In this document: positions 51,210-62,330 of the stretch, piece by piece | Position numbering within the stretch: position 1 is the first letter of the stretch | How the letters are laid out: every line of letters begins with the position of its first letter | DNA from: Amaranthus tricolor | Taxonomy: Eukaryota; Streptophyta; Magnoliopsida; Caryophyllales; Amaranthaceae | Direction: 5' to 3' | DNA length: 64,000 nt | Assembly (NCBI RefSeq): GCF_026212465.1 | Contig: NC_080058.1 | Span: 15,058,140 to 15,122,139, forward strand | Notes under the pieces: model-generated | Databases searched by the model: none | Told to the model about the DNA's origin: nothing | The model's input: the letters and a program-made list of their open reading frames with translations, nothing else | Program-made: the position numbers and the translations under genes

Positions 51210-51400
51210 CCAGCCGTGGGTTTGATCGCTACGGCGTGGCGGCAAGCGTTCCGGTATGCAGAAGGCGGCAGAAGCTCCGGTGTGCAGAAGGCGGCAGAAG
51301 ATCCGGTGTGCAGAAGGAATGCGGTTTTACCAACCGTGCGTGGGTTTGTGAGGGAAATAGATTTTCACTTTGTTTGAGAGGGAATGGGATTTTGGGCTGA
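51210..51400 (-). other. Probable 5' leader exon of the CACTA gene
   Basis: A GC-richer patch in an AT-rich setting. On the minus strand it ends with 'gctggtaagttttttt', a good splice donor at about 51211. No start codon of a convincing protein is seen. It includes the 26 bp minisatellite at 51253-51317. Confidence 0.4.
51253..51317. repeat. 26 bp minisatellite x 2.5
   Basis: Units at 51253-51278 and 51279-51304 differ at two positions; a third begins at 51305 and breaks off after 'ggtgtgcagaagg'. Confidence 0.9.
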
Positions 51401-51449
51401 TTTGAGAGGGAAATGAAAAGAAAAATGGGCGTAATTTTGAGACAAAGAT

Positions 51450-51740
51450 TCGAATCTCGTTGCCAAAAATTATTAGTTAGAGATTTGCAACGACTTTGTT
51501 ATATCTGTATATTAATTATTTTTTGCAATGATATATATATTTACGAATTATTTATTTAATTTTAACAATTAAATTTTTCGTTGCAAAAAATAAAGTTATA
51601 TCGAAAAATTATTTTAAGTGGTGGGGAAGTTAATTTTTTTCTTATGGCAACGATTATTAGCAATAACAACAAATTTTGCAACAACTTGTTTTTTCGCAAC
51701 GAAAAAAATATAGTCCCAACAACAATCCAGAAATTCAACG
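51450..51740. repeat. Second cluster of GCAACG/CGTTGC repeats
   Basis: 'cgttgcc', 'gcaacga', 'cgttgca', 'ttgcaac' and 'cgcaacg' occur repeatedly and in both orientations, unlike the AGAGAAC family further out. This is also CACTA-like subterminal style and may be a piece of a different element. Confidence 0.45.
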
Positions 51741-51974
51741 AAAAAAATAAATTTTCATATTATTTTCAATTTGGTGGTTTTTTGGAGTGAAATTTTTAAG
51801 AAAAATTAAGAGAACTACTAGAAAATTAAGGAGTTCACTTTGGTCAAGTTGTGGGTCAAAGAGATTAACAAAGAGAACTGCTATATTAAAACATTGTTTT
51901 CTTTGGTCTAAGAGATCTCTTTTCTATTTAGGAGTTCTCTTTATACATGTTCCATTTTCCCTTTTTTGTAGTAG

Positions 51975-53650
51975 TAGGAAAAAAGTTTATCTTTAATGTA
52001 GTATAGGGTCTCATTTTAAAAGAAATCGTAAAAATAAATAGGGTCTCCAAAATTTTTGCTCCGCCCCTATTATTTATTAAAAAAAGTTATGAAAATTTTA
52101 AAATCATATAGACTTAAATGAACTTGGATCATAGTAAAATTATACACAACAAATAGAGTTGAAATTTTCCTATTATTATCCCTTTTGAAAAACTAGGTGC
52201 TTTTGACTCCATTATTCGCCGATTAAGTCTCCAAAAAAATACTGCTATTAAAATTAAGATAACAAAAATATAAACACACACTAAAAAGGATAAATGTAAG
52301 ATTATGAAAGATATAGTGTAATTACATTATAATATAAATTTATTAGTTTGTTAAAAAGAATAATAGTTTGACTTTGGATTTAATCCCTTAACCTTATGTT
52401 ACGAATGTATTACTCCAACCACTGAGCTATGGTAATTTTTGTTATATGTTTGTACTATGTAAATTATAAATCATATATTAACAAGGGGGACTAAAGCAAA
52501 AAATACAAAGGATCGTAATTTCGACAAGGTTCCTCGGCTGCCCATGTAGCTTCGCTCCGGGTTGTAAGGTGAAATTCGGGTTTAGCTTATTAAAATATAT
52601 ATAAATGAATTCTTTTCTGTGACCTTGATTTATGCTAATTGATATATCAGTGCTAATCTTAAAAACATTATAACAATTAAAACTTCAAATTAAGTCTTTT
52701 AGTAAAATTGATGAACCAAGATCTTTGTTTGTAAATGAGATCCTGGTGACATAAATATGTTGAGCGAAACATAACTTTCTTTAATTATTATTTGTATGAT
52801 TCATTTGGTAAAATATCCGAACTATGCACGATTTAATTAGTCAACTATTACGAGATATAAAAACATAGAGAGCGTACTTATTTAAGTAAGAGAGTAATAT
52901 CCATAAAGAATAAAGGTAATGTAATACGCTATGCCTAATAATGCCACAATGGGACATGAGTAATGTAATTGGGTTTCGTTGATTAAATTGTAGAAATTAG
53001 TAAAGTCAAGAAAAGAAAGAAAGTCAACATTTTATTTTATTATATGGTCTTGATTTTGTTGGTTTTTTCTTTTTTTTTTAGATTTCAAATGTACCAATCA
53101 ATGATTTAGTCAAAAATGGTGGAAGTCCAAACTAAATATATGAATAGAAATTGAATACATTTGTAGAAAAAGTCAGGAGATGCTTCTTATGATAGTTTTT
53201 AATGTGCAAACGTTTAAAATTTATAAGTTCTACTTCACAACTTTTACTTTTATATTGAATATTACCTTCAATAAAAGTATAAGTAGAATATGAAGATAAT
53301 ACATATGATGCTAAAAATTATATGTTAGCAAGAATTAGATTTGTCTTAATCAAAGTACCGCTTTTACATGAGCAATTTCGGTTCAATTCTCGTTGTCTCC
53401 CTCTCTAGTCCTTTATCCCCTCAGCCTACCATTATTATCATCGTTATCATACATTGTGTATCGCACACGCCGCTCATAGAATCATAATCAGGGTCTTAGG
53501 AGGGTTGCTACATAATAAACCTTTCCCTTATCAAATGATATTATGAAGAAAGAGAATCTCAACTCGAGAAATACAACCAACTAAAAATAAAAGGTAACAT
53601 AAAAGAAGACAAGTAGAAAGTACCAAAACAGGCAAGTCAAGACAAGTAAA
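51975..53650. other. Mostly AT-rich spacer
   Basis: Apart from the tRNA-like segment at 52368-52434 and a repeat-like phrase at 52036-52070, nothing is recognised. Near 53388 a B-box-like 'ggttcaattct' occurs, but no A box pairs with it convincingly. Confidence 0.4.
52368..52434 (-). repeat. tRNA-like segment (SINE head or tRNA relic)
   Basis: On the minus strand 'tagctcagtggttgg' resembles a Pol III A box and D-arm, a middle 'cattcgtaacataa' resembles an anticodon arm, and 'ggttaagggattaaatcc' resembles a degenerate B box/T-arm. Arms do not pair well, so it is not a functional tRNA. A tRNA-derived SINE 5' end is the alternative; the tail was not defined. Confidence 0.4.
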
Positions 53651-53659
53651 AAAGCTAAT

Positions 53660-54260
53660 GACATAAGCTAAAGATGAATTAATAACAAACAAACTCGCAC
53701 AAGCAATAAAACATGGGAATGATCACTACCTATGTTATAGAACCAAATTTGGTGTCTACAAGTAGCTTTACATCTAGTCCAATGTTCATAGAGGTGCACA
53801 TCATACCTATCAATCCTAATTGGCTTCTCCCACATTTTCTTGAATTTAGAGCGACTTGTCTTAACATTAATTGTGATACTTTTCACCTTTCTCACAAGTA
53901 TGTTCGTGCTCTTTCGCTGATGCATAAATCATCTCAATTTACTTTCACGTATCTTTGCAGAGATATGTGCAACCCCCTAACCTCTCTTAAAATTTGATTC
54001 ATTATCTTAACTATCTTGGTGTGTCCATGTATCCACCTTAACATTCGCATCTCTACTAGTTCCATCTTATACTCATATCATATGTCTTTTTAACTGACCA
54101 ACACTCTTATACCATATACCAAGGTGGGTTGAGTGACAACTCTATGGAATTACCTTTTAGTCTAGCTAGTCGGAAAACTTTTATGTCACAACAACCTAGT
54201 TTGGTGTATTACATATTTATCAATCTTCTCATAGCCCTATACATACTGATGGAAATGGAT
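53660..54260 (-). mobile_element. RTE-type LINE remnant, strongly decayed
   Basis: On the minus strand, in several frames, blocks ELVEMRMLRWIHGHT and KIVKIMNQILREV (about 54050-53960) match the C-terminal part of RTE-type LINE reverse transcriptase proteins. The sister copy at 58474-59480 has [11 protein letters not shown] at the corresponding place. No frame is open for long. Confidence 0.55.
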
Positions 54261-54789
54261 TGGACTCGAACTCGAATTTAATGTTTTCCAACTTTGCTCG
54301 CACTAAGATTCTCGAACCTCCAATTAAGTCGAATTATGACCTCTTTTATTAGAATTGTTAATAATATAACAGTATGTCACTTCATAAGAAAAACTTTCAA
54401 ATCAGTACCTATTTGTGAATTTTATTTAAAATAAAAATATATTAGCTTTGGTATGATTATATATAACTTATATTACATTGATTTGTGTATTTGGAATGTT
54501 TGGTATTCAAATGGGTTTTGAGTACGATATTTTGTATTAGGTCAATTGTGAGTCTTATGTGTACTTATTACTTAATATCTCGTCTATCTGATTATACATT
54601 GAATAATGTTTAAATGGTCATCGATTAAAAATTTATTTATGGGCATAGATAGATTTAGTATAATAGTCCGAGTTAAAATGAATTAGATATTCACATGTAA
54701 ATATGAATTACGGGTTACACGTTGGAAATTTAAGTTAAACCAATATCTAGGATCGACAACGTTCTAGTGACAAAGAAATAAAATAAATT
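54260..54789. other. AT-rich spacer
   Basis: No gene or repeat structure recognised. Confidence 0.35.
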
Positions 54790-55767
54790 AAAATCATCAA
54801 AATTATGATAATACATTCAATGCATCGGATTGCTCAATTACAGGTTCTAGTGTCCACTTCTCACTCTTTCAATCCCACCTGCAGTCAACCTGCTAGTTGT
54901 CGAATGACAACATCATTGCACGTTCCAAAGAATATAAACCAGTACACGTTAGAGACTTCATACAGTGCATTATATAGGTTACGTAAAAGCAATGAGTTTA
55001 TCCTAGCATGCAAAGGCTCTAACAATTTTAATCATAATCGACTTTCTAATTCCCCAACTCATGTCGTTGCCCATCCTTTTCGGGTCGCCAGAGTGTTATC
55101 AAAATTTGGAGGAATACACATATTTGGGAGAGCTAATCCCAAGACAACCTCCGACCTAAGACGTTGCCCGTCCTATTCGAGTCGTCAAATATAAAGTATG
55201 CATACCCCCATGATGACCGTAATGATCCAAAACTGCCATGGAAACGATAATAATAATTTCAAATCCAATGTAATAAACTTATAGGGTAGTAAACACAATC
55301 ATCCTCAATTTTCAAGTTAACTCCTTTCAAATTATTTGAGGTGTCTAAACCTTAAGTGATATACAACATCACATCATAGAATGCATACAGCATTACATTA
55401 CGTAACATTTACAAAAGTATGGCCTAAGCGTGTACCTTAATAGCACGATAGATCAACACAATCACTTCACGAATGGAATCTCAACCTCTTATAAACCAAG
55501 GTCAATTTTAAGGATTAAAGATTAAATTAGCACAATTAAACACTTAAAAATCAACTCAAGAATTTCTCATCTCTTTCTCCTCTTTGGCCAAAAAAAAATG
55601 AAGCAAAATTATAGAGGAAAGTTATGAATTTTTGATGATATTCAAATGTTTCTTTTGACCCTTCAAAGCCTAATTAAACACCCTTAATTCCTTAAATGCC
55701 TAGCATAATTGTCCTTGTTAAATGCCATTAACTATGTAATTAGGAAGGAGTTACATGAAGTCCTCCA

Positions 55768-56658
55768 CTAGGTTGCACAAAAACGGACACGGACACGGAC
55801 ACGGACACGACACGGGTACGGGAAAACGCCAACTTAAAAATGGCGGACACGGGGACACGAAAATGGTAATATAATAAATGTATCAAATTAAAAATAATTT
55901 TACAATCTTCATTTGATATATGTAAATAAACACTTTAAAAACATAAAACTCACATAAAATGCAAATAAGTACCAAATAAACAACATAAGTATCTAAATAT
56001 AGTCATACACACCCATTCCATTTTAGTATTTCACTTCACTCCCTCCTTTCTCACACCCATTTCCTCCTCCAAAAACACCCAAAAAACCCAACCAAAAACA
56101 CCCACAAAAAACTCAAACACAAACACCCAAATTCCAATTAAATTCCTTAATCAACCCCCAAATCTTCTCCTTCAATCTCCTTCAAATCCAACAATGAAGG
56201 TGGATTACTGGATTATTCGTCTGTGATGGTCTGATGGCGTGGTGCGGGAGTGCGGCGGCGACAGTGGAGGTGGAGGAAGAGTTGTGTAGAGTTTTTAGGG
56301 TTAGAGTGAAAGAGAGTTGAGAGGAGTGAGAGCAAGAGAGGGAATTGAGACTTTGAGAGGGAAGGGAAATGGGTATTCAAGACTCAAGTCACTGTATCAG
56401 TGACTTCTGAAAAGGGAAATGGGTATTCAGAATTTCAATTTTTTTATTATTTTTTTTTTGTTAAAAAAAACGTGTCCGTGACTCTTGCCGTGTCCGTCGC
56501 GTGTCTTTGCCGTGTCCGCGTGTCCGGAAAAATATTAAAATATTGGACACTTCATTTGGCGTGTCGGACACGGATTTTCGCGTGTCCGTCGCGTGTCCGT
56601 GTCCGACACGTGTCGGACACGCGACACGTCAGCTGAAAGCCGTGTCCGTGTTTCGCAG
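55768..56658. mobile_element. hAT-like MITE, 891 bp, TSD GTCCTCCA
   Basis: Flanked by perfect 8 bp repeats GTCCTCCA (55760-55767 and 56659-56666), the length produced by hAT transposases. Subterminal zones consist of 'cggacacggacac' and 'gtgtccgtgtcc' arrays in opposite orientation, and the ends share 'tgc...acacggacacgg'. A C/A-rich middle (56040-56190) resembles a gene leader. No transposase is encoded. Confidence 0.8.
56598..56621. repeat. 24 bp perfect palindrome
   Basis: The sequence around 'gacacgtgtc' is self-complementary across 24 bases within the right subterminal array of the hAT-like element. It includes a CACGTG core. Confidence 0.9.
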
Positions 56659-56904
56659 GTCCTCCATGCCCTCCTAAGAACCGGCCATATCTCTTGCACT
56701 ACCCATCTTTTTAAATTTAGTTTATTTATTATTCGGTTTAATTGTTACACGTTCGTTACGCGATGTACCTGTTACGCAATAACTTATTACGTGACTAAAC
56801 GCGCGTACAACAACGATATAATCAAATAATTTTTTAATATATTTAATCATCTAATTATTCATTAAAAATAATTAAAGTTCATAAGGTATTTTAACGGGGT
56901 GTTA

Positions 56905-58060
56905 CATTTAGCTTACATTGTTATCCACTGTGAATCCTTTCAACCATTGATTAAAAGTTGTTTTGTTTGATTACTCTCTCTAACTTTGTTTTGTGATTAA
57001 TTTTTGTAAAACTAGATGGATTGAACTTGATCAACTACAAGTCAATGCTCTACTATTTAATTAATTTGTGAGACTTGGTAAAATTATTTTATAATAGAAT
57101 TATTAGCATACCATAAGCACATAATATGTCTAAAACATTATTAAAGTACAAAAAACGATCTAAAATAAACTATATATTTAAATTAGGATAAAGTTGAAGT
57201 CAGAGCTACATGTTAGATGTTTGGTAGAATCAATTATTGGATTTTCCCTAAGATCCACCTTCAATCCGACTCTGATTCGGAATCAGATCATATTATTGAA
57301 CTTAGAGTTAAAATTTTCATCCTCATATTCAAATTAAAATCTTTTTCGACGGGTCGAGTCAAATTAGGATCAAATTCAATTCTAACATTATCTCTAGCAA
57401 TACCCAAACAAAAAGATTACATGTTAAAGATTACTCTAATAATATTTTGATTATAAAATTATATCCTAAAACAAATATAGTAAGAAAGTATTATTAAAAT
57501 AAGTGCATGAATTAACTTTGCAATTTTTAAGATAAGTTGGTTATATCAAATAAATCGAAAATAAAGCTAAGTTGAACTAAATTTAATGAAGAATGAAATA
57601 AATCGCAAATGAGAATGTGCCATTTTTAATATGGGTTTTGGACGACTTGATTTTCCCACTTCAACAATAGTACATTATGTTTTATACTTATTAATTAAGC
57701 ATTGTACATTATCTTTTATACTTATTAATTAAGCTTAGTTCATATAAAAACTAGGATTAAGTGAATAGGGGTCTATTATAGTTTAAACTTTCTTGATAAC
57801 ACCCTAATCGATCTAATCCATTAATATCGTTTAGTATGTATAATATAAAAGGAAAATTTGATTTAAAAGATACGAACTTTCTGCTTTTAAAGGTTAAACT
57901 TTAATTTATTTTTTAAAGGTTTTAACTTTACACTACATTAACTTCTAAAGATGTTAAGATAAATGGCAACCATTAATTATTGGTTGCAATTCAAAACAAA
58001 TAAAAGGAGGGGGTTAAAATTGGTTTCAAACATCAAAACCATTCATATTCATCCAACCCT
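56905..58060. other. AT-rich spacer with a small tandem repeat
   Basis: About 57668-57735 carries two copies of a unit with 'gtacattat.ttttatactt' and 'attaattaagc'. A 77-codon frame at 57217-57450 is unrecognised and probably chance. Confidence 0.4.
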
Positions 58061-58073
58061 CAAAGCATACATC

Positions 58074-58475
58074 AATGGCTTCTTCTTCACTATAGAGATC
58101 ATGTTATTCCTCAACCGAACGAAGTTCCAATACTTCGACCATTCAGTGTCATTATGGATTCAATGCCAGACTACGTATGGTAAGGAAGGATCCAAACATG
58201 GAAGAAAAGTTTTATTCATTCGCTAATTGGCAGGTAAGTCTCTTTATATTTGATTGTTAATCAATTTTTTTAGGTTTATCCTAATTTGAATTTGTGTGTA
58301 TTGTTGATTAATGATGACTGTGTCTTTTTTAAATGCGCAAAAAATGCATTTTTCTAGAGGATTATGAACTACAATTGAAGCTGAATGAGATAGAGAAGAT
58401 GATGCAAGACTTGGTTGAAGTGATGAAAAAAATAAAGTATAAGATGAACAAACTCCACATAAAGAGAAAAGAATA
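58074..58475 (+). pseudogene. Plant GRF-type zinc-finger protein, pseudogene
   Basis: Exon 1 (58074-58232) starts MASSSL, then TAG, then RSCYSSTERSSNTSTIQCHYG, FNARLRMVRKDPNMEEKFYS and FANWQ before a GTAAG donor at 58232. This is the GRF zinc-finger layout (C.CG..A.LR.....P...F..C..W) but with Cys lost: CHCG is CHYG, and the C of the C-P-N-W type site is replaced. Exon 2 begins after 'tttttctag' at about 58357 with EDYELQLKLNEIEKMMQDLV, a coiled coil as is usual downstream of this finger, and runs into LINE sequence near 58475. The piece linking finger and coiled coil (CGFFEW-type) is missing. In-frame stop and missing ligands mark it as dead. Confidence 0.65.
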
Positions 58476-59480
58476 TCATTATCATCATCATCATCATACC
58501 CAGTGTATCCCACTCCAAGAAAACTATGGTCAGGATCTAGGGAGGGAAGAAAGATGGCAGCTCATTCCCACAGAGGAGAGTGCGGTCAAAGAGTCCCTCG
58601 GCTCGAGAAAAGCCTTCAAATTGAGAGAAACCTGCAACTTACAAACAGAATAAATAGAATACGTACAAATAACTAAAAACAAAGACAAAAGTAAAGAAGG
58701 AGGTAAAGAGCGATAATTAAAGGCAATGAACAATAACAAACGATGGGTAAAAGGGACGAGTTTAGTAATCTAAGACGTGAATAAGGCGCCGCCAACTGCC
58801 CCTATCTCTGGTCAGGTCCTTGGAGAGGTGAAGTTCATACATGTCACTTTTAATCTGTTCCTCCCACGTTCTCCTAGGTCTTCATCGTCTTCTCTTACCC
58901 TCCACTATGATGCATTCGATCCTTTTCATTGGGGCGTCATGTGTCTTTCTCTGCACATGCCCTAATTATCTCAATCTATTTTCCCGCATCTTTGCGGAGA
59001 GAGGTCCAACCCCTAACTTTTCCCTGAACTCCTAGTTTCTCATCCTATCCATCATAGTATTACCACACATCCACCGCAGCATACGCATTTCAGTTACTTT
59101 CATCCTCTGTTCATAAACCTTCTTTACGAGCCAACATTTTGTCCCATACAACAACGCCGGACTAATTGCAACACGGTAAAATTTACCTTTTAATCTCCTC
59201 GGGAACTTTTTATCACAAAGCACCCCGGTTGCTGCTCGCCACATAAGTCAATTCGCTTGTATACGAATAGTAACGTCTCCATCAATCTCCCGATTACTCT
59301 GAATCACTGATCCCAAATACTTGAACTTGGACATACATGTGACAACTTCTCCCCCTATGGTTACCGCAGGCTCCTCTCTATCGATTATGTCCTAATAAAA
59401 TTGCATCGCAATTATTCTGTCTTCATACGGCTTATGCGCAACCCCTTACCCTCCAAGGCTTCCCTCCACTCTTCCAATTT
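58474..59480 (-). mobile_element. RTE-type LINE, 5' truncated
   Basis: Read on the minus strand: RT C-terminal coding (59400-58770), a conserved 3' segment ('gggactctttgaccgcactc', 'gggatacactgggt') and a (TGA)n tail at about 58498-58474. These 3' features are familiar from plant RTE elements. It inserted into or next to the second exon of the GRF pseudogene. The 5' boundary near 59480 is only where similarity fades. Confidence 0.75.
58770..59460 (-). pseudogene. RTE LINE reverse transcriptase C-terminus
   Basis: Blocks in order: EEPAVTIGGEVVTCMSKFKY with LGSVIQSNREIDGDVTIRI (about 59375-59260), then the open frame 59244-59032 with [32 protein letters not shown] and [12 protein letters not shown], and a further ENRLR-LGHVQRK segment near 58970. 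This is the thumb and C-terminal region of RTE-clade LINE RTs. The catalytic palm is not present. A stop separates the first two blocks. Confidence 0.8.
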
Positions 59481-59922
59481 ACTATAAACAGACAAGAATA
59501 CAAAGCTAAAATTAAGAATGAAGAAAGTAGGAGTTAGGGAGAAGAACATGCATGTTTCTCATTCTGTCTCTTTCTTGGGCTGTGTTTGTCATGTGCATTG
59601 CCCTTTCAAAGTAGTAGATTACACTAGATTGTGATAATGTAACGTTCTTGCTAATTTTTTAAAATGGAAGAAGATATTAACGTATAGCTAACTAAGCACG
59701 AATGATATTGTACATAATTATGGTGTAATAAAATATCAGTTTGGTAAAACTGATTTGTTCTAATTCATTGTAGCAACTGCAAAATAACATTGTTTCTTAC
59801 ATTCTTAAAACATACATATTTCCAAACAACATACACTAACATAGTAGTGTAATATTACATCCCAAAGGACATCATTGTTAACTATAGTATATAACTACTT
59901 GTAGGCTGGCATTTGATCAAGT

Positions 59923-60600
59923 TCATGATCCTTGAGTTGGTTGAGAACATTGACTAGGCTGAGAACTTTGAGTATGCTGAGAAGACTTTGCTCTCTTTGA
60001 TCTTCCACCTCTAGCACCTACACCACTTCTTATTAACCTCCCATTCCTCCCAGTCTTTGTAGGTTGTACGGATGGAATAGACAGTGTAGGAGTTAATCCC
60101 TGATCTTCAGTGACAACTTGCTGTGACATTTCATTCAGATTTATACCCAGTGTAGGAGTTGATCCTTTGTTCAGACATGATATATTGTTGTGCCCTTTCC
60201 CACTACAAACACTGCGCAAATCATTTATGAACCATGTGTACTCAATTTTCCTGATTTCTTGGGACTCTTATCATGATCTCTTCTACGTTTTATTTTCTTC
60301 TTCCAGGACCAACCTTGATGGGTGGGCGTATTAGAGCACTACTCATTCTTGGCCAGAACCTAGGGCCTTCAATCGGAGGAATGGAGAATGAATATGCTTT
60401 CAAATACCTTTCCTTTATGTATAATGGATCAATGTTATCCTCAACCTATTGATTTAGGTATGAGATGCATGCTATAGTATGTCTGCAAGGGATTCTGTTG
60501 TAAGATCGCCAACACCCTAGGGGAACTTACAAGCTAACAACGAAGAACAAACAATAAACAATGAATGTGTATTTATGGCATTTGAACTTCGAATGAAACA
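59923..60600 (-). pseudogene. Mutator-like transposase C-terminus (SWIM zinc finger)
   Basis: On the minus strand IPCRHTIACISYLN (about 60497-60445) is the SWIM-type C...C.H site of MuDR-like transposases. It is followed by VEDNIDPLYIKERYLKAYSF, IPPIEGPRFWP, RPPIKVGPGR and a basic stretch, then CSVCSGKGHNNISC (about 60215-60170), a variant of the CX2CX4HX4C knuckle (C..C...GHN...C). The tail is Thr/Ser/Gln-rich with ARGGRSKRAKSS and ends at 59923. Upstream MULE sequence is lost at the LTR that begins at 60496, and homology beyond 60500 is doubtful. Confidence 0.7.
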
Positions 60601-61216
60601 GGGGAATTTTTTTGTATTTTTTTTCTCTAAGTTTTCGAAACAATAAAAAAATATATGAAGAATCCAAGTAACTTGATTCATCTATGGCATAATCATCTTT
60701 GAGTGTTAAAATGATAAACCGCAACATTCATCAATGGCCTCTAAAGACCACTACAAATTTAGCCATTTCTTTGTAGCACAATTAGAGTAGTTGACAACCA
60801 TTAACTTTCTTTGAATCCACAAAGTGATTCATGGGCTCCCTTGAACACAAACACTCACGCCAACAATGGATGTTAAGCTAGGTACTTTCTCTCAAACTCT
60901 CCCAATCCAAGAAAAAATTGAAAAAGACAACGGTTTTGAAACAAAGTTTCGATTTTTGTCATAAATTTTTCAATGCTTAAAATATTACATACTAGTCTAT
61001 TTATAATAAAAGACTAAGATACAAATCTAATTTTGAATGAGAAAATGGCGCCTAGAAGTTGGTTACTTCTTACACCACTTGCTAGTAACCTCCTATAACT
61101 AATCACTACTAAAGATGTTGTAGACTCAACTCTCTTAAATGATGATAATTCAAAACACATATTAATTAAACAAATAAATTAAGTAATTATATTTAGTTGT
61201 TTAAGTTGATCCAACA
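60496..61216 (-). mobile_element. Copia-type LTR, 721 bp, minus strand
   Basis: On the minus strand it begins 'tgttggatcaactt' (61216) and ends 'gatcttacaaca' (60496), with a TATA box at 60997-61005 and U5-like 'gttcccctagggtgttggc' near the end. It cuts a Mutator-like reading frame exactly at its lower boundary. The 5 bp flanks differ (GATTC; TCATA), so one flank has changed or been lost. No internal region is attached. Confidence 0.65.
60997..61005 (-). promoter_or_regulatory. TATA box of the Copia-type LTR
   Basis: TATAAATAG on the minus strand, about 210 bases from the proposed LTR start, a plausible U3 position. Confidence 0.5.
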
Positions 61217-62200
61217 TCATATTAAATATAAAGTGAATAATTAATATATATTTTAAGTTTGAAATATTTTAAGTGTTGGTAGATTATTTGATAAACTAGC
61301 TAAGCTTGAAATATGCATGAAATATGTTTAAATAACTTTAGTTTATCTTAAGGTTGAATTTATATGTTTTGAAATAAGTTTAAATGGTTTTAAGATAATT
61401 ATATTTAAGATAAGGTTATTTTCGTCATTATTATTTGAAATATTTAATAAGTCAAAATATATTAAAATTAACTTTAAATATTTTAATAGGTCAAAATATA
61501 TTGAAATTAAGTTTGAATTAAAAATAAAGTATGTTTGAATAATTGAATGTATTATTACATGTTTTATTTTAAACGTTTGGATATATTATGTTATTAAATT
61601 TGAATTTGAATTTAAAATGTGTGTTTAAGATATTTAGATGATTAAATGTTAAAGTATAAGCTTCACACGTTTTGTAATTAAGAGTACACGATTTATATTT
61701 GAAATTAAATAAATTGTTAAGCTATGCTAATTAAAGGCTTTCCTATAAATAAGATGACAATTTAAATTGATACTAAAAATAGGAAAAGACAATTTAAATT
61801 AATGATAAAAATAGAAATTAATTTTGAATGTAATTTTACACGTTATTTTATCTGGTTTTTGCTGAGTTTTCAATATTTTGTATGAGTTCTAACATGGCTG
61901 CATAGCTTTGGTTGTTGATAACTAAAAAATCACACAATGACGTAGTTACATGAGCTATCACTACAACGTCAGTTTGAGGTAAAGCTCAAGGTCTTAAAGA
62001 CTAGCACAGATTAACCAGATCAACGAAATTGACGGATGAAGCTTTCTTGCTTTTCAAGGATATGTTGAGGCGTGACATATATAAATACAAGGCTTCATTT
62101 AAGGATTAAGATTGCACCTTTTCTTACAATTTTTCTCTCTTATGGAAATAAGATCTAATATTATTAATAATTCTTTTCCTCTTAAATTACATGGACAGAT
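61217..62200. other. Very AT-rich spacer
   Basis: Repeated 'tttaaataa', 'aagtttgaaat' and 'ttaagata' phrases; no gene or ends recognised. Confidence 0.4.
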
Positions 62201-62330
62201 AAAGCAAATATGAGTTCTTAAAGGGAAAAGACCACCTAACATGGTCTACCTCGAATATGGTCCCAAATTTGTCGATTGGTTAGCTAACTAAAGTTGAGAA
62301 AGGTTATTTTTTTTTGTTTTGTAGGAAAAG

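Larger units (their letters stand above)
45031..51974 (-). mobile_element. CACTA-type element, 6.9 kb, TNP2 absent
   Basis: The ends are inverted repeats: left 'ctactacaaaaaagggaaaa' (45031-45050) and right 'ttttcccttttttgtagtag' (51955-51974), perfect over 20 bp. Subterminal zones carry 'agagaac' and 'gttctct' motifs many times in both orientations (45051-45350; 51806-51945). It encodes on the minus strand only a TNPA/Ulp1-type gene (45655-49440 and a likely leader exon at about 51210). No TNP2-type transposase is seen. A 3 bp target duplication could not be confirmed (AGA left, TAG right). Confidence 0.8.
54790..56904 (-). mobile_element. Minus-strand LTR remnant split by a hAT-like element
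   Basis: On the minus strand it starts 'tgtaacaccccgttaaaat' at 56904, very like the start of the solo LTR at 41275. It has a leader-like segment (about 55560-55640) and a GC-richer zone (55040-55190) with phrases like 'gcgacccgaaaagg' that parallel the 'ggtggccgat' zone of the 41-44 kb LTR. The 3' end (low coordinate) is not found. An 891 bp element interrupts it at 55768-56658. The 129-codon frame at 54805-55194 is not regarded as a gene. Confidence 0.5.

Noticed and set aside
52368..52434. Functional tRNA gene
   Set aside because: The arms do not pair into a cloverleaf; kept only as a tRNA-like repeat.
53380..53420. Possible SINE B box (ggttcaattct)
   Set aside because: No convincing A box at the right distance and no tail or TSD.
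54805..55194. 129-codon open frame
   Set aside because: Inside an LTR-like remnant whose GC-richer zone resembles that of the 41-44 kb LTR; no protein family likeness.
57217..57450. 77-codon open frame
   Set aside because: No recognised motif, AT-rich composition and no splice or promoter context.
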